Part shown: in pieces, positions 40,204-49,510 of the stretch
How the letters are laid out: every line of letters begins with the position of its first letter
Numbering within the stretch: the first letter of the stretch is position 1
Source: Porphyrobacter sp. ULC335
GTDB lineage: Bacteria > Pseudomonadota > Alphaproteobacteria > Sphingomonadales > Sphingomonadaceae
Direction: 5' to 3'
NCBI RefSeq assembly: GCF_025917005.1
Contig: NZ_CP078091.1
Location: 372,001 to 436,000, forward strand
Length of the DNA stretch: 64,000 nt
Made by a program: the position numbers and the translations under genes
Notes under the pieces: model-generated
Database searches by the model: none
What the model was told of the DNA's origin: nothing
What the model saw: the letters and a program-made list of their open reading frames with translations, nothing else

Positions 40204-40902
40204 TCAGGCGTGGTAGCGCGTGCTATCGGTAATCCCAGCCTCGGCAAAACCCTTTTTCCGTAAGCGACACGAATCGCACAGCCCGCAGGCAAGCCCCTCG
40301 GGCGTGGGATCGTAGCATGACCAGCTCCACGCCGGATCAAGCCCTAGACGATCGCATTCGCGGGCGATGTCTGCCTTGGTCATGTGCTGAAGCGGGGCGT
40401 GGATCGAAAACGGCGCGCCCTCGACGCCGGCCTTGGTGCCCAGCCTTGCGGTCTCTGCGAAGCTGGCGATGAATTCGGGGCGGCAATCGGGATAGCCCGA
40501 ATAGTCGAGCGCATTGACCCCGATGAAAACGTCACGCGCCCCCGCCGCTTCGGCACAGGCGGTCGTCAGCGCCAGAAAAACGAGATTGCGCGCCGGTACA
40601 TAGGTCACAGGGATATCATCCCCCACCCCGCCCTTGGGCACATCGATCATGTCGGTCAGAGCTGAACCGCCAAAGGCGCGCAGATCGAGCGCAATCTGCG
40701 TGTGCCGCGCAAGGCCCAACCGGCTTGCAATGCGCGCGGCTGATTCAAGCTCAAGCTTGTGGCGCTGGCCGTAATCGACCGTCAGTGCGTGGACCGCGAA
40801 GCCGGCTTCCTGCGCCAGCGCCGCCGTCACCATCGAGTCCAGCCCGCCCGAAAGCAGCACCACTGCCAGCGGCTGGGCGGGGGTATCTTCAGAACCGCTC
40901 AT
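40204..40902 (-). CDS. queC: 7-cyano-7-deazaguanine synthase
   Basis: 232-residue QueC, converting 7-carboxy-7-deazaguanine to preQ0 with ATP and ammonia in queuosine synthesis. PP-loop SGGLDSM near residues 18-24, VDYGQRHKLEL, and the zinc site WSCYDP...CGLCDSC. Normal length. No other que genes nearby. Downstream of the MFS gene on the minus strand it is transcribed first, with a 50-bp gap. Confidence 0.97.
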   Translation of the reverse strand: MSGSEDTPAQPLAVVLLSGGLDSMVTAALAQEAGFAVHALTVDYGQRHKLELESAARIASRLGLARHTQIALDLRAFGGSALTDMIDVPKGGVGDDIPVTYVPARNLVFLALTTACAEAAGARDVFIGVNALDYSGYPDCRPEFIASFAETARLGTKAGVEGAPFSIHAPLQHMTKADIARECDRLGLDPAWSWSCYDPTPEGLACGLCDSCRLRKKGFAEAGITDSTRYHA

Positions 40903-40949
40903 ACCCCGGCCCTAACACCCTTGCAGGCAAAGGCAATCCGGCGGGTCGT

Positions 40950-41369
40950 TCAGCACGGCCCGGTACGTCGTGCCTCGGCAGTCATTTGGAACGGCATTCC
41001 ATCGTGAATGCCCTGGCTCTCCAGCTGCACCAGTGCGCTCGTCTCGCGGCGAATGCTGGTCCGGCCATAGCCGTTGCCCGGGCAGGTGTACTGCACCGTG
41101 ACGCGCGCCGCGCCATCCTCCACCACGAATTGGCTGCACCCGCCTTCGCGGTGCATCAGCTGGATCAGTTCAGCCCCAGACTTTACGCAGATCTTCCGAT
41201 CCTTCGCCACGCCGCGTTGCTTGATCGTCCACTCGCCCTTGGCCAGCGTGCCAAGCATCGCGAGACCATTGCCCTGCGCAAGTCCCGGTGCGGCGAACCA
41301 CAGCGCGGCCCCGACGGCGAGCGTCCCCAGCGCCAGCACATGCATTCGGTTGTCGGTTCGATTGGTCAT
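40950..41369 (-). CDS. Secreted DUF3617-like protein
   Basis: 139-residue exported protein; signal peptide up to PGLAQG (hydrophobic MHVLALGTLAVGAALWF core). Mature part resembles DUF3617: TLAKGEWTIKQR, KICVKSG, GGCSQFVVEDGAARVTVQYTCPGNGYGRT, ending EARRTGPC. Four cysteines. Start at 41369 follows GAGGAC at 5-6 bp; longer in-frame starts lack signal character. Function unknown; a distant companion of the antisense gene at 24284-24805. Confidence 0.7.
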   Translation of the reverse strand: MTNRTDNRMHVLALGTLAVGAALWFAAPGLAQGNGLAMLGTLAKGEWTIKQRGVAKDRKICVKSGAELIQLMHREGGCSQFVVEDGAARVTVQYTCPGNGYGRTSIRRETSALVQLESQGIHDGMPFQMTAEARRTGPC

Positions 41370-41454
41370 TCGTGTCCTCATGCCATTTGATGGCCCCGGC
41401 GACTTGCACATAATGGCCAATTGGGCGGGATTCTCGGATTTTTTCGACGAAACG

Positions 41455-42354
41455 TCAGATGGCAAGCGCGAACGTCCGCGAACAGAACGCGCAATCAACC
41501 GCAATCACCCCGTCAGCGCCGCGCATCGCCTCCTGCTCGTCCGGCGGGAAGCGAGCGATGATCGTTTCGTAGTGCGCAGCACTGCACCGGCACCCGCGCG
41601 ATAGCGAAGCCCCTGCATGCACGCGCACTTCCTCTTCCTCGTGGAACAGGCGCCACGCAATCCCCTCCAAGGACAGCCGGGTATCGAGCAATTCCTCATG
41701 GCTGATCGTTGCCGCGAGCACCGCGACGTGCTCCCAGTCGGGATGGTCAAGGCGGACATTCAGGCGCTCCCGACCTTCCTCGCCATCGGGCAGATGCTGG
41801 ATCAGCAGGCCCGCCGCCATCCGTCCGCTTGCACCCGCGCGGCTGGCAACCCGGATCAGCGTCGGGATCTGTTCCGACTGGCTGAAATAGGCCTCGCACG
41901 CTTCGGCAAGGCTGTCCCCTTCCAGCGGCACGATCCCCTGATAGCGTTGGCGCTGTTCGGTTTCGAAAGTGATCGCGAGATAGCCGTCGCCGAATAGCGC
42001 CGCGAGACCGGGATTGGCGCCCAGGTTGGCAAGCCGCTCGGCATCGAAATCGGCATAGCCACGCACCGCGCCGCCACGATAATCGCACACCAGCAGATTG
42101 ACGACCCCGCCATTGGTCTGCGCCTGCATGGTCAGCTGTGCGTTTTCACCCTTGAGCAATCCGCCCATCAGCGCGCCAAGCACCAGCACCTCGCCCAGCA
42201 AATGGGTGATCGGAGCGGGATAATCATGCGCGGCGAGCACCTCTTCAAGCACGCTGTCGAGCCGCAGAATGCGCCCGCGCGCATTGCGCCCCGGCAGGGT
42301 GAAGCCCATCAGGGCATCGGAAAAGGTCTCGGTGATGTCGGTCGTTTCAGCCAT
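41455..42354 (-). CDS. hslO: Hsp33 redox-regulated chaperone
   Basis: 299-residue Hsp33, a holdase chaperone activated by oxidation. The redox switch is complete: Cys255-x-Cys257 and Cys288-xx-Cys291 bind zinc in the reduced state. Family segments GELVLVLGALMGGLLKGE-like and SRAGASGRMAAGLLIQ-like are present. Third gene of an argD-argF-hslO run with a 54-bp gap before it, an arrangement common in sphingomonads. Confidence 0.95.
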   Translation of the reverse strand: MAETTDITETFSDALMGFTLPGRNARGRILRLDSVLEEVLAAHDYPAPITHLLGEVLVLGALMGGLLKGENAQLTMQAQTNGGVVNLLVCDYRGGAVRGYADFDAERLANLGANPGLAALFGDGYLAITFETEQRQRYQGIVPLEGDSLAEACEAYFSQSEQIPTLIRVASRAGASGRMAAGLLIQHLPDGEEGRERLNVRLDHPDWEHVAVLAATISHEELLDTRLSLEGIAWRLFHEEEEVRVHAGASLSRGCRCSAAHYETIIARFPPDEQEAMRGADGVIAVDCAFCSRTFALAI

Positions 42355-42408
42355 GTGGCGCCATATGGGGATCGATCGCGTCAGGCGGAAGACCCTGATC
42401 GGCGCCGC

Positions 42409-43371
42409 TCAGTTGCCAAGCAGGCCAAAGCTCCACAACAGCACCGATTTTTGCGCATGGATGCGGTTTTCGGCCTCGTCGAAGACCACGGACTGCGGGC
42501 CTTCGAACACATCTTCACTTACCTCCTCGCCGACATGCGCGGGGAGGCAGTGGAGGAAGATGGCGTCAGGCTTGGCGAGCGACATCAACGCGGCATTGAC
42601 CTGATAGGGCGCCATTGCCGCAAGCTTTTCCTCGGCATGGGCCTGACCCATCGACACCCAGGTATCGGTCACGATCACATCCGCGCCGCGCGCTGCCGCT
42701 TGGGCATCCTGCGTCAGCGTAACGGTCGCGCCACCCGCACGGGCCAGTTCCACGAAGGCAGCCTCGGGTTCGTATCCTGCGGGCGTTGCCACGCGGACGT
42801 TGAACTTGAACAGCCCCGCCGCCTCCAGGATGGAGTGCAGGACGTTGTTCCCGTCCCCAAACCACGCGACTTCGAGCCCGGGCAACGCCTTGCCGTGCTC
42901 GATTGCCGTGAGCAGGTCGGCGACGATCTGGCACGGGTGCGTCTTGTCGGTCAGACCGTTGATGACCGGCACGGTGGCATGGCGCGCCATTTCCTCGATC
43001 TTGGCATGATCGTCGGTGCGCAGCATGATGGCATCGACCATCCGGCTGAGCACGCGCGCGGTATCGGCAATACTCTCCCCCCGCCCGAGCTGGCTTGAAG
43101 CCGAATCGAGCAACAGAACCGTGCCGCCGAGCTGGCGCATCGCGATGTCGAAGCTCACGCGGGTGCGGGTCGAGTTCTTCTCGAACACCAGCGCCAGCAC
43201 GCGGCCGGCGAGCGGCGCATCGGCATCGGGCGCGCCTTTGGGCTTGCCTGCGCGCGCCGCCTTGCGGTCGATCGCGTCGTTGATCATCGCTGCAACATCA
43301 TCGCCCCCGGCATCGCCGAGATCGAGGAAGTGGCGCCAGGTTGCCTGGCTTCCCCCCGTTGCCGCGGTCAT
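42409..43371 (-). CDS. argF: Ornithine carbamoyltransferase
   Basis: 320-residue OTC making citrulline from ornithine and carbamoyl phosphate. Carbamoyl-phosphate loop STRTR at residues 67-71, HPCQ in [16 protein letters not shown] ornithine loop near DTWVSMGQ, and HCLPA with the catalytic cysteine. Overlaps the argD stop by 4 bp, so translation is coupled with the preceding arginine gene. Confidence 0.97.
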   Translation of the reverse strand: MTAATGGSQATWRHFLDLGDAGGDDVAAMINDAIDRKAARAGKPKGAPDADAPLAGRVLALVFEKNSTRTRVSFDIAMRQLGGTVLLLDSASSQLGRGESIADTARVLSRMVDAIMLRTDDHAKIEEMARHATVPVINGLTDKTHPCQIVADLLTAIEHGKALPGLEVAWFGDGNNVLHSILEAAGLFKFNVRVATPAGYEPEAAFVELARAGGATVTLTQDAQAAARGADVIVTDTWVSMGQAHAEEKLAAMAPYQVNAALMSLAKPDAIFLHCLPAHVGEEVSEDVFEGPQSVVFDEAENRIHAQKSVLLWSFGLLGN

Positions 43372-44567
43372 GCCGCCTCGGGCACCTTGAAGCTCGCCGC
43401 ACCCGCCGAAAGCTTGTCGAAGAACTCTTCGATCTCGGCGTCACCGATCACCAGCGGCGGAATGACGCGGATGGTGTTGTCACCCGCCGCGACCGTCAGC
43501 AACTGGTGATGATCGCGCAGGTGGACGTAGAAGGGGCGGCTCTCCATCTTCATCTTGAGGCCGAGCATCAGGCCCTTGCCGCGCACCAGTTCGAACAGTT
43601 CGGGATAATTGCCGATGAATTGTTCGAGCCGCGAGCGCAGGCGCTCACCCTTTTCGGCGACCGATGCGAGAAATTCGTCATTGGCGACAGCTTCCATCAC
43701 TGCCGTGCCCGCAGCCATGGCCAGCGGGTTGCCGCCATAGGTGGAGCCATGCGTGCCGAAGGTCATCCCGCGCGCCGCCTTTTCAGTGGCAATGCAGGCG
43801 CCGAGCGGGAAGCCGCCGCCAATGCCCTTGGCGGTTGCCATGATGTCCGGCTCGATCCCGTAATGCTCGTAGGCGTAAAGCTTGCCGGTGCGCGCGACAC
43901 CGCACTGCACCTCGTCGAGGATCAGCATCAACCCGTGCTCGTCACACAGCGCGCGCAGACCGGTCATGAACTCCTGCGATGCGGGACGAATGCCGCCCTC
44001 GCCCTGGATCGGCTCGACCAGAATGCCCGCGGTCTTGGGCCCGATCAGCGCCTTGACCGCTTCCAGATCATCGAAGGGCGCATACTTGAAGCCTTCGAGC
44101 AGCGGCGCGAAGCCGTGATGCATCTTGGTCTGGTTGGACGCGCTGATGGTCGCCATGGTGCGGCCGTGGAAGGCGTTGTGGAAGGTGATGATCTCGAACC
44201 GGCTGGCATCACCATCGTCACCGGCATTCTGGTGATAGGCGCGCGCGGTCTTGATCGCGCATTCGCAGGCTTCCGCACCGGAATTGGTGAAGAACACCGT
44301 ATCGCCAAAGGTCGTATCGACCAGCATCTGCGCCAACCGCTCGCCCTGCGGGCTGCCGTAGAGGTTCGACACGTGCATCAAGGTCGCTGCCTGCTGCTGG
44401 ATCGCGCCGATCAGCCCTTCATGCGAATGGCCGAGCAGATTGACCGCAATGCCGCTCGCGAAATCGAGATAGCGGGTGCCGTCCTCGTCGATCAGATGGC
44501 AGTGCTCGCCGCGCACCGGCCGGACACCGCTACGCGGATAGACGGGCATGAGCGGGGTGATCGACAT
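43368..44567 (-). CDS. argD: Acetylornithine/succinyldiaminopimelate aminotransferase
   Basis: 399-residue class III PLP aminotransferase, using N-acetylornithine (arginine route) and possibly succinyl-DAP (lysine route). [20 protein letters not shown] N-terminus, [23 protein letters not shown] with the PLP Asp, and Schiff-base Lys in [15 protein letters not shown]. The ATG at 44567 is preferred (AGGA 8 bp upstream); an ATG three codons earlier (44576) is possible. First gene of the argD-argF unit. Confidence 0.96.
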   Translation of the reverse strand: MSITPLMPVYPRSGVRPVRGEHCHLIDEDGTRYLDFASGIAVNLLGHSHEGLIGAIQQQAATLMHVSNLYGSPQGERLAQMLVDTTFGDTVFFTNSGAEACECAIKTARAYHQNAGDDGDASRFEIITFHNAFHGRTMATISASNQTKMHHGFAPLLEGFKYAPFDDLEAVKALIGPKTAGILVEPIQGEGGIRPASQEFMTGLRALCDEHGLMLILDEVQCGVARTGKLYAYEHYGIEPDIMATAKGIGGGFPLGACIATEKAARGMTFGTHGSTYGGNPLAMAAGTAVMEAVANDEFLASVAEKGERLRSRLEQFIGNYPELFELVRGKGLMLGLKMKMESRPFYVHLRDHHQLLTVAAGDNTIRVIPPLVIGDAEIEEFFDKLSAGAASFKVPEAA

Positions 44568-44611
44568 CGGCAACATCCTGAATTGAAGAAACGTAAGGGG
44601 GCGAAACGCAA

Positions 44612-44638
44612 ATGGCGGCCCCGAACCAGAGCCGCCAT
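44612..44638 (-). terminator. Hairpin between the cold-shock gene and argD
   Basis: ATGGCGGC (44612-44619) pairs with GCCGCCAT (44631-44638). On the minus strand it follows the cold-shock gene by about 60 bp and is followed by TTGCGTTT, a weak T-rich tail. Plausible terminator for the cold-shock gene. Confidence 0.5.
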
Positions 44639-44699
44639 CCGCATTCCGTTAATCTTCCGCTGGTCCCGCGTCAAACCGCGGGGGGCGGTTTCGGCCGGG

Positions 44700-45476
44700 T
44701 CAGCCTTCGATCGGTGCCAGATTGACGGCGGAATGCTTTCCGCGTCGATCGACTTCGAGATCGAATTCATAGCGCTCGCCTTCGTTAAGGGCGGAAAGCC
44801 CCGAACGCTCGACCGCGCTGATGTGCACAAAGGCATCCGGCTGCCCATCATCGCGGACGAGGAAGCCGAAGCCCTTCATCGCGTTGAAGAACTTGACCGT
44901 GCCCTTGGCGCGCTCACCGGTCAGTTCGCGACTGGGAGCGGCAGGCTTGGCTGCCACTGCAATCACATCGCCGACGACCTGAAGATCCTGCGCCGACACT
45001 TTGCCGCCGCGATCCACGAGGTTGTACTGGAGCTCCTGACCTTCGGCGAGGCCTTCAAGACCCGCACGCTCCACCGCACTGATGTGGACGAAGACATCTT
45101 CGCCGCCGCCATCCTGCTGGATGAAGCCAAAGCCCTTCTGGGTGTTGAAGAACTTCACCGTGCCCTTGCCGGTACCGACGATCTGCGCGGGCATACGGCT
45201 GAAACCGCCACCGCCTGCGCCGCCGCCGCCGCCCGGGCCACCGGGACCACGCGGGCCGCCACCGCCGCCGCCGCGCGGAGCACCGCCGCCGAAGCGGTCG
45301 CCACCGCCACCGCCTCCGCCGAAGCGATCACCGCCGCCGCCGAAGCGGTCGCCGCCGCCACCAAAATCGCGCGGAGGCGAGAAACCGTCATTCCCGCCGC
45401 CAAACGGATCGAAGCCATCTTCGCCGAAACCGTCGCGCTTGTCGCGGCCGCGCCGGCGTCCCCTATCGTAACCCAT
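44700..45476 (-). CDS. Two-domain cold-shock protein with glycine-rich N-terminal tail
   Basis: 258-residue RNA/DNA-binding protein. Residues 1-95 are a low-complexity Arg/Gly/Phe region with repeats of DRFGGGG and APRGGG, reminiscent of eukaryotic RGG tails. Two cold-shock domains follow: GTVKFFNTQKGFGFIQQDGGGEDVFVHISAVE and GTVKFFNAMKGFGFLVRDDG plus AFVHISAVE, each with RNP1 (KGFGFI/L) and RNP2 (VFVHI/AFVHI). The linker is Ala/Pro rich. Likely an RNA chaperone. Such a tail may drive assemblies; that is inference. Confidence 0.9.
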   Translation of the reverse strand: MGYDRGRRRGRDKRDGFGEDGFDPFGGGNDGFSPPRDFGGGGDRFGGGGDRFGGGGGGGDRFGGGAPRGGGGGGPRGPGGPGGGGGAGGGGFSRMPAQIVGTGKGTVKFFNTQKGFGFIQQDGGGEDVFVHISAVERAGLEGLAEGQELQYNLVDRGGKVSAQDLQVVGDVIAVAAKPAAPSRELTGERAKGTVKFFNAMKGFGFLVRDDGQPDAFVHISAVERSGLSALNEGERYEFDLEVDRRGKHSAVNLAPIEG

Positions 45477-45735
45477 AGATTCTTACGTACCTTGTCACAC
45501 TGCCCGTCCTCCGTTGCGCCGGTGACGTGGACAGTGAGCCGCACCGGACACAGACGCGCCGAGCTTGTCATCCGGAGCGCACGTGGGCGAATGTATAGCG
45601 CACAAAAGGTTGCTTTGCGAACGATTTTACCGGCCCGCCTCGGGCGCATTGGCGGCACCTCGGGGGAATGCTTGTGCGCGGTTGCGGGTTTCGGCATGAC
45701 AAGGCCCGACAACACCGGGCAAAGCAGGATTGATC

Positions 45736-46167
45736 ATGAGCGAATTTCGCCGTCTTACCGAAAATATTCTTGTAAGTCAGCAGATTACTGCCGAAGATGT
45801 AGCGGCGGCGGCCGGACTTGGCGTCAACCTGATCGTCAATAATCGCCCCGATGGCGAAGAGCCTTCCGCGCCGCAAGGCGACGAAATCGCCGCTGCCGCT
45901 GCCGCAGCGGGCATGAATTACGTGGCCATTCCGATCGGCCATTCCGGCTTCAGCGAGCCGCAGGTGGACGCGATGATTGCCGCGCTGGAGCAAGCCGAAG
46001 GGCCGATTCTCGCCTATTGCCGCTCGGGCACGCGGTCGACCCTGCTGTGGGCGCTGGCTGCTGCCAAGCAGGGCGAGAACCCGGACACGATTGCCCGAAC
46101 AGCGGCGCAGGCGGGATACGACGTCAGCCCGATTCGTCCGATGATCGACATGCTGGCAGCGCGCTGA
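45736..46167 (+). CDS. TIGR01244-family phosphatase/sulfurtransferase-like protein
   Basis: 143-residue protein with a dual-specificity-phosphatase-like fold (beta-lactamase hydrolase-like). EFRRLTENILVSQQITAEDV start and LIVNNRPDGEE are family marks; the catalytic loop is CRSGTRST (Cys-x5-Arg). It is often linked to sulfide metabolism (Blh, SQR), but no such gene is adjacent. ATG at 45736 with AGGA at good spacing; the in-frame TTG six bases earlier is less likely. Upstream region is shared with the divergent cold-shock gene. Confidence 0.88.
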   Translation: MSEFRRLTENILVSQQITAEDVAAAAGLGVNLIVNNRPDGEEPSAPQGDEIAAAAAAAGMNYVAIPIGHSGFSEPQVDAMIAALEQAEGPILAYCRSGTRSTLLWALAAAKQGENPDTIARTAAQAGYDVSPIRPMIDMLAAR

Positions 46168-46180
46168 GGCGCTCTGCCGC

Positions 46181-46609
46181 GTGGAACTGCCGCCGCTCGT
46201 TCTCCAGACCGCCGGTTCGCTGGTCGCGATCATCGCGCTGGCGGGGCTTGCGCGGTGGATGAAGCTGGGCGGTACACAGCCCCTCGACAGCGATGAAGCC
46301 GTGCGCCGCGCCGCGGGCGAGGTAGAAGACGGCTTCGATCCCATCAAAGCTGCTCGCGCTGCAGACGGGTTGGCGGCGCTGGCACGCGACGCCACGGGGC
46401 GCATCATGCTCATCAAGCGCCACGGCAACCGCTTTGTCGGGCGAATACTCGGCCCCGGCGCCCGGGCGCGCCTGTGGAAGGACCTCGGCAAGGCGGCGCT
46501 CGAGGTCGATTGCGGCGAGGCTCGATTTGGCAAGGTGTTTCTCGACATCACCGAACCCGAAGCTTGGGCTGACGCGATCAATCGGGTAAGCGGAACGCAC
46601 CATGCCTGA
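46181..46609 (+). CDS. Conserved protein with N-terminal membrane anchor
   Basis: 142-residue protein of unknown function. One N-terminal membrane segment (LQTAGSLVAIIALAGLARWM), then a soluble domain with LAALARDATGRIMLIKRHGNRFVGRILG, looking like a small beta sheet. GTG start 13 bp after the TIGR01244 gene; overlaps the hydroxylase gene by 8 bp. I do not recognise the family. Confidence 0.65.
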   Translation: MELPPLVLQTAGSLVAIIALAGLARWMKLGGTQPLDSDEAVRRAAGEVEDGFDPIKAARAADGLAALARDATGRIMLIKRHGNRFVGRILGPGARARLWKDLGKAALEVDCGEARFGKVFLDITEPEAWADAINRVSGTHHA

Positions 46610-47564
46610 CTTCAAACCCATCGACTATGCTGTGCCGCTGTTCGTGGTCGCTGTGCTGGCCGAGATGATCTGGGCGAAGCTGCGCGCCCCCGAAGCCTAC
46701 GAGCCGAAGGACACTCTGGTCAGCCTGGCCTTCGGGCTGGGTTCGACCGTAGCGGGCGCGCTGCTCGGCGGATTTGCGCTGACGCTGTTTATCAAGACCT
46801 ATGACTACCGGATCTTCGATTTCGGCCCCGAATGGTGGGCGGTGTGGTGGGCCTGGCCCGTGTGCTTCATTCTCGACGATCTCAAATATTACTGGGTCCA
46901 TCGCGCCGGGCACCGCATCCGCTGGATGTGGGCGAGCCACGTGAACCACCACTCCAGCCAGCATTACAACCTCTCCACCGCCTTGCGGCAGACGTGGACC
47001 GGGATGTTCACCTTCGGCTTCCTGTTCGCGGTGCCGCTGGTGCTGCTCGGTTTCCACCCGGCGATGATCGCGATCTGCGGCGGGTTCAATCTCATCTACC
47101 AGTTCTGGATTCACACCGAGGCGATCAAGCGGATGCCCGCCTGGTTCGAGTCGGTGATGAACACCCCCAGCCATCACCGCGTCCACCACGCCACCAACCC
47201 ACGCTATCTCGACACAAACTACGCGGGTGTGTTCATCGTCTGGGACCGGATGTTCGGCACCTTCGAGCCCGAGGTCGATGACGAGCTGATCCGTTACGGG
47301 ATCGTCAAGCAGCTCGGCAGCTTCAACCTGTTATGGTCGGTGTTCCACGAATGGATCGGGATGATCTCGGACATCTGGCGCGCGCCTTGGAAGCACAAGC
47401 TGTCTTACCTGCTGCGCGAACCCGGCTGGAGCCATGACGGCAGCCGCGATACCAGCGACATGATCCGCAGCCGGTGGCAATCGCGCGTCGGCAACGGCGT
47501 TGCACCTTCTGCAACTTCAGTGGCGGATCGAAACCGGATTGCAGAGGGCCGCGAAGCTTTCTAG
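46602..47564 (+). CDS. Sterol desaturase / fatty acid hydroxylase family protein
   Basis: 320-residue integral membrane di-iron oxygenase. Three or four hydrophobic helices and the eight-histidine signature: HRAGH, HVNHH and the later HRVHH, plus HTEAIKR. Members hydroxylate or desaturate lipids, including sphingolipids and carotenoids; in this lipid context a sphingoid base or carotenoid target is possible. Overlaps the preceding gene, 24 bp before a GMC oxidoreductase. Confidence 0.9.
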   Translation: MPDFKPIDYAVPLFVVAVLAEMIWAKLRAPEAYEPKDTLVSLAFGLGSTVAGALLGGFALTLFIKTYDYRIFDFGPEWWAVWWAWPVCFILDDLKYYWVHRAGHRIRWMWASHVNHHSSQHYNLSTALRQTWTGMFTFGFLFAVPLVLLGFHPAMIAICGGFNLIYQFWIHTEAIKRMPAWFESVMNTPSHHRVHHATNPRYLDTNYAGVFIVWDRMFGTFEPEVDDELIRYGIVKQLGSFNLLWSVFHEWIGMISDIWRAPWKHKLSYLLREPGWSHDGSRDTSDMIRSRWQSRVGNGVAPSATSVADRNRIAEGREAF

Positions 47565-47588
47565 TCTCCTCCGCCAAAGGGAGAGATC

Positions 47589-49178
47589 ATGGAAAGTTTC
47601 GACTACATCGTCATTGGCGGTGGCAGTGCCGGTAGCGCGGTTGCCGGGCGGCTCGCAGTGGATGGCACGCGGCGGGTCTGCCTGCTCGAAGCCGGCGGCC
47701 ACAACAACAACGTCTGGATCAAGACACCGGGCTTCATGCCCTTCATCCCGCAAAAGTCGAACTACCGCTACGATACGGTCCCGCAGAAGGGCTTGAACGG
47801 CCGCACCGGGTATCAGCCGCGCGGTCGCGGGCTCGGCGGCTCATCGGCGATCAACGCGATGGTCTATATCCGCGGCAACCGCTGGGATTACGACAACTGG
47901 GCCGCGCAAGGCTGCGACGGTTGGGCCTATGACGACGTGCTCCCCTACTTCAAGCGCGCCGAAGCGAACGAGCGCGGCGGTGACGATTATCACGGACACG
48001 GCGGCCCGCTGTTTGTGGAGGACCAGAAGCACGCCAACCCGGCGAGCCACGCTTTTGTCGAGGCGGCAGCCGCGCTCCAACTGCGCACCAACAGCGATTT
48101 CAACGGCGAGCGGCAAGATGGCTTCGGCCTCTATCAGGTGACCCAGCGCAAGGGCGAACGCTGGTCTGCGGCCCGCGCCTATGTCGAACCGATCCGCGAC
48201 GCCGGCAACTTCACCGTGCGCACCGATACGCTGGTCGAGAAGCTCGTGATCGAAGCCGGGCGCGTTACCGGTGTCCAGATCCGGCGCGGCGGCAAGTCCG
48301 AGACGCTGCTGGCCCGCCGCGGTGTGGTGCTGAGCGCAGGCGCGTTCAACTCCCCGCAAATCCTGATGCTTTCGGGCATCGGTCCGGCGGAGCACCTGAA
48401 GGCGCAAGGCATCGACGTGCTGCTCGATCGCGCAGACGTCGGCGGCAATCTTCAGGATCACATCGACTATGTCTCCGGTTGGGAGACGGAAAGCGATGTG
48501 CCGATCGGCAGTACGCTCAAAGGCACCCTGCGCATGGCCGCCGCGATAGTCGAACACCGCCGCAAGCGGACGGGGGTGATGACCACGTGCTATGCCGAAG
48601 CGGGCGGCTTCTGGACGGTGATGCCCGATGCTCCCGCCCCCGATGTTCAGTGGCACTTTGTGCCCGCCGTGCTCGAAGATCACGGGCGAGAGAAGGTGAA
48701 GGCGCACGGCTTCTCGCTCCACGCCTGTGTGCTGCGGCCAGAGAGCCGGGGCACGGTGCGCCTGGGCAGCGCCGATCCGGCGGCGGCACCGGTGATTGAT
48801 CCCAACTTCCTTGATGACGATCGCGATATGGCGATCTTGCGCGCGGGCGTGCGCCTGTCGCACCGTATTGCCGAAGCCCCGCCGATGCAGGCCTTCGGTC
48901 CGAAGGATCGCCACCCGGTCGACCTGAATGACGACGCGGCGCTCGACGCACTGATCCGCAACCGTTCGGACTCGGTCTATCACCCCGTCGGCACCTGCCG
49001 CATGGGATCGGACGCGGACGCGGTGGTCGATCCGACGCTGAAGCTGAACGGGCTTGAAGGCCTGTGGGTGGCAGATGCCAGCATCATGCCGAAGCTGGTC
49101 AGCGGCAACACCAACGCGCCGAGCATCATGATCGGCGAAAGGTGCGCCGACTTCGTCATGGCGGCGGAAAGAGGCTAA
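47589..49178 (+). CDS. GMC family FAD oxidoreductase (choline/alcohol dehydrogenase-like)
   Basis: 529-residue GMC oxidoreductase oxidising a primary alcohol with bound FAD. ADP-binding turn IVIGGGSAGSAVAGRL, GMC signature GRGLGGSSAINAMVYIRGN, second signature GAFNSPQILMLSGIGP, active-site His in YHPVGTCRMG, and C-terminal NTNAPSIMIGERCADF. Closest pattern is choline dehydrogenase-like alcohol dehydrogenases; no betaine aldehyde dehydrogenase is adjacent. Good GGGAGAG site upstream. Confidence 0.93.
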   Translation: MESFDYIVIGGGSAGSAVAGRLAVDGTRRVCLLEAGGHNNNVWIKTPGFMPFIPQKSNYRYDTVPQKGLNGRTGYQPRGRGLGGSSAINAMVYIRGNRWDYDNWAAQGCDGWAYDDVLPYFKRAEANERGGDDYHGHGGPLFVEDQKHANPASHAFVEAAAALQLRTNSDFNGERQDGFGLYQVTQRKGERWSAARAYVEPIRDAGNFTVRTDTLVEKLVIEAGRVTGVQIRRGGKSETLLARRGVVLSAGAFNSPQILMLSGIGPAEHLKAQGIDVLLDRADVGGNLQDHIDYVSGWETESDVPIGSTLKGTLRMAAAIVEHRRKRTGVMTTCYAEAGGFWTVMPDAPAPDVQWHFVPAVLEDHGREKVKAHGFSLHACVLRPESRGTVRLGSADPAAAPVIDPNFLDDDRDMAILRAGVRLSHRIAEAPPMQAFGPKDRHPVDLNDDAALDALIRNRSDSVYHPVGTCRMGSDADAVVDPTLKLNGLEGLWVADASIMPKLVSGNTNAPSIMIGERCADFVMAAERG

Positions 49179-49510
49179 ACACACCCCTGAATGCAAAGCG
49201 CTGATCCGGCCCGCCGAAGGACGGGCCGCAAGGGCGACCGCCCGCCCGCAGGCGCTCGCGCGGCACGCGCGAAACAGCGCCGAGGACGACCCCGCGGAGG
49301 CGGGGTCGCACACAAACAGCAAACAAAAAAAGGCCGGAGCGCTTTCGCGACTCCGGCCATGTTCAGTTTGTTCGTTCGCAGGAGGAACAAGGTGAGGCGG
49401 GGGGAGGGGAGAGGGAGAGAGAGGCCTCCCCCCGCCAAGCTGGTGATTCTTTGTTGGTCGCATCGCGAAGGGCAAAAACCGGTGCCCACTTTTTGCGCGA
49501 TGCTCCCGGC
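49179..49510. other. Intergenic region with hairpins between GMC and amtB genes
   Basis: 332 bp between convergent genes. It holds a 7-bp inverted repeat (CGGCCCG/CGGGCCG, 49207-49228), a 9-bp stem with GGAG loop (49287-49308), and the amtB terminator. I see no gene in it. Confidence 0.6.
49325..49358 (-). terminator. Rho-independent terminator of glnK-amtB
   Basis: On the minus strand GGCCGGAG pairs with CTCCGGCC (49332-49339 / 49351-49358), followed by seven T residues (49325-49331). It lies about 150 bp after the amtB stop. Confidence 0.85.

Noticed and set aside
45190..45450. Short tandem repeats that could suggest a CRISPR or satellite array
   Set aside because: They encode the Gly-rich tail of the cold-shock protein and lack constant repeat/spacer structure.
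43341..45842. Very long plus-strand open frame opposite argF/argD/cold-shock genes
   Set aside because: Antisense to strongly supported genes; the Ala/Thr-rich portion is just the mirror of the glycine-rich repeat.
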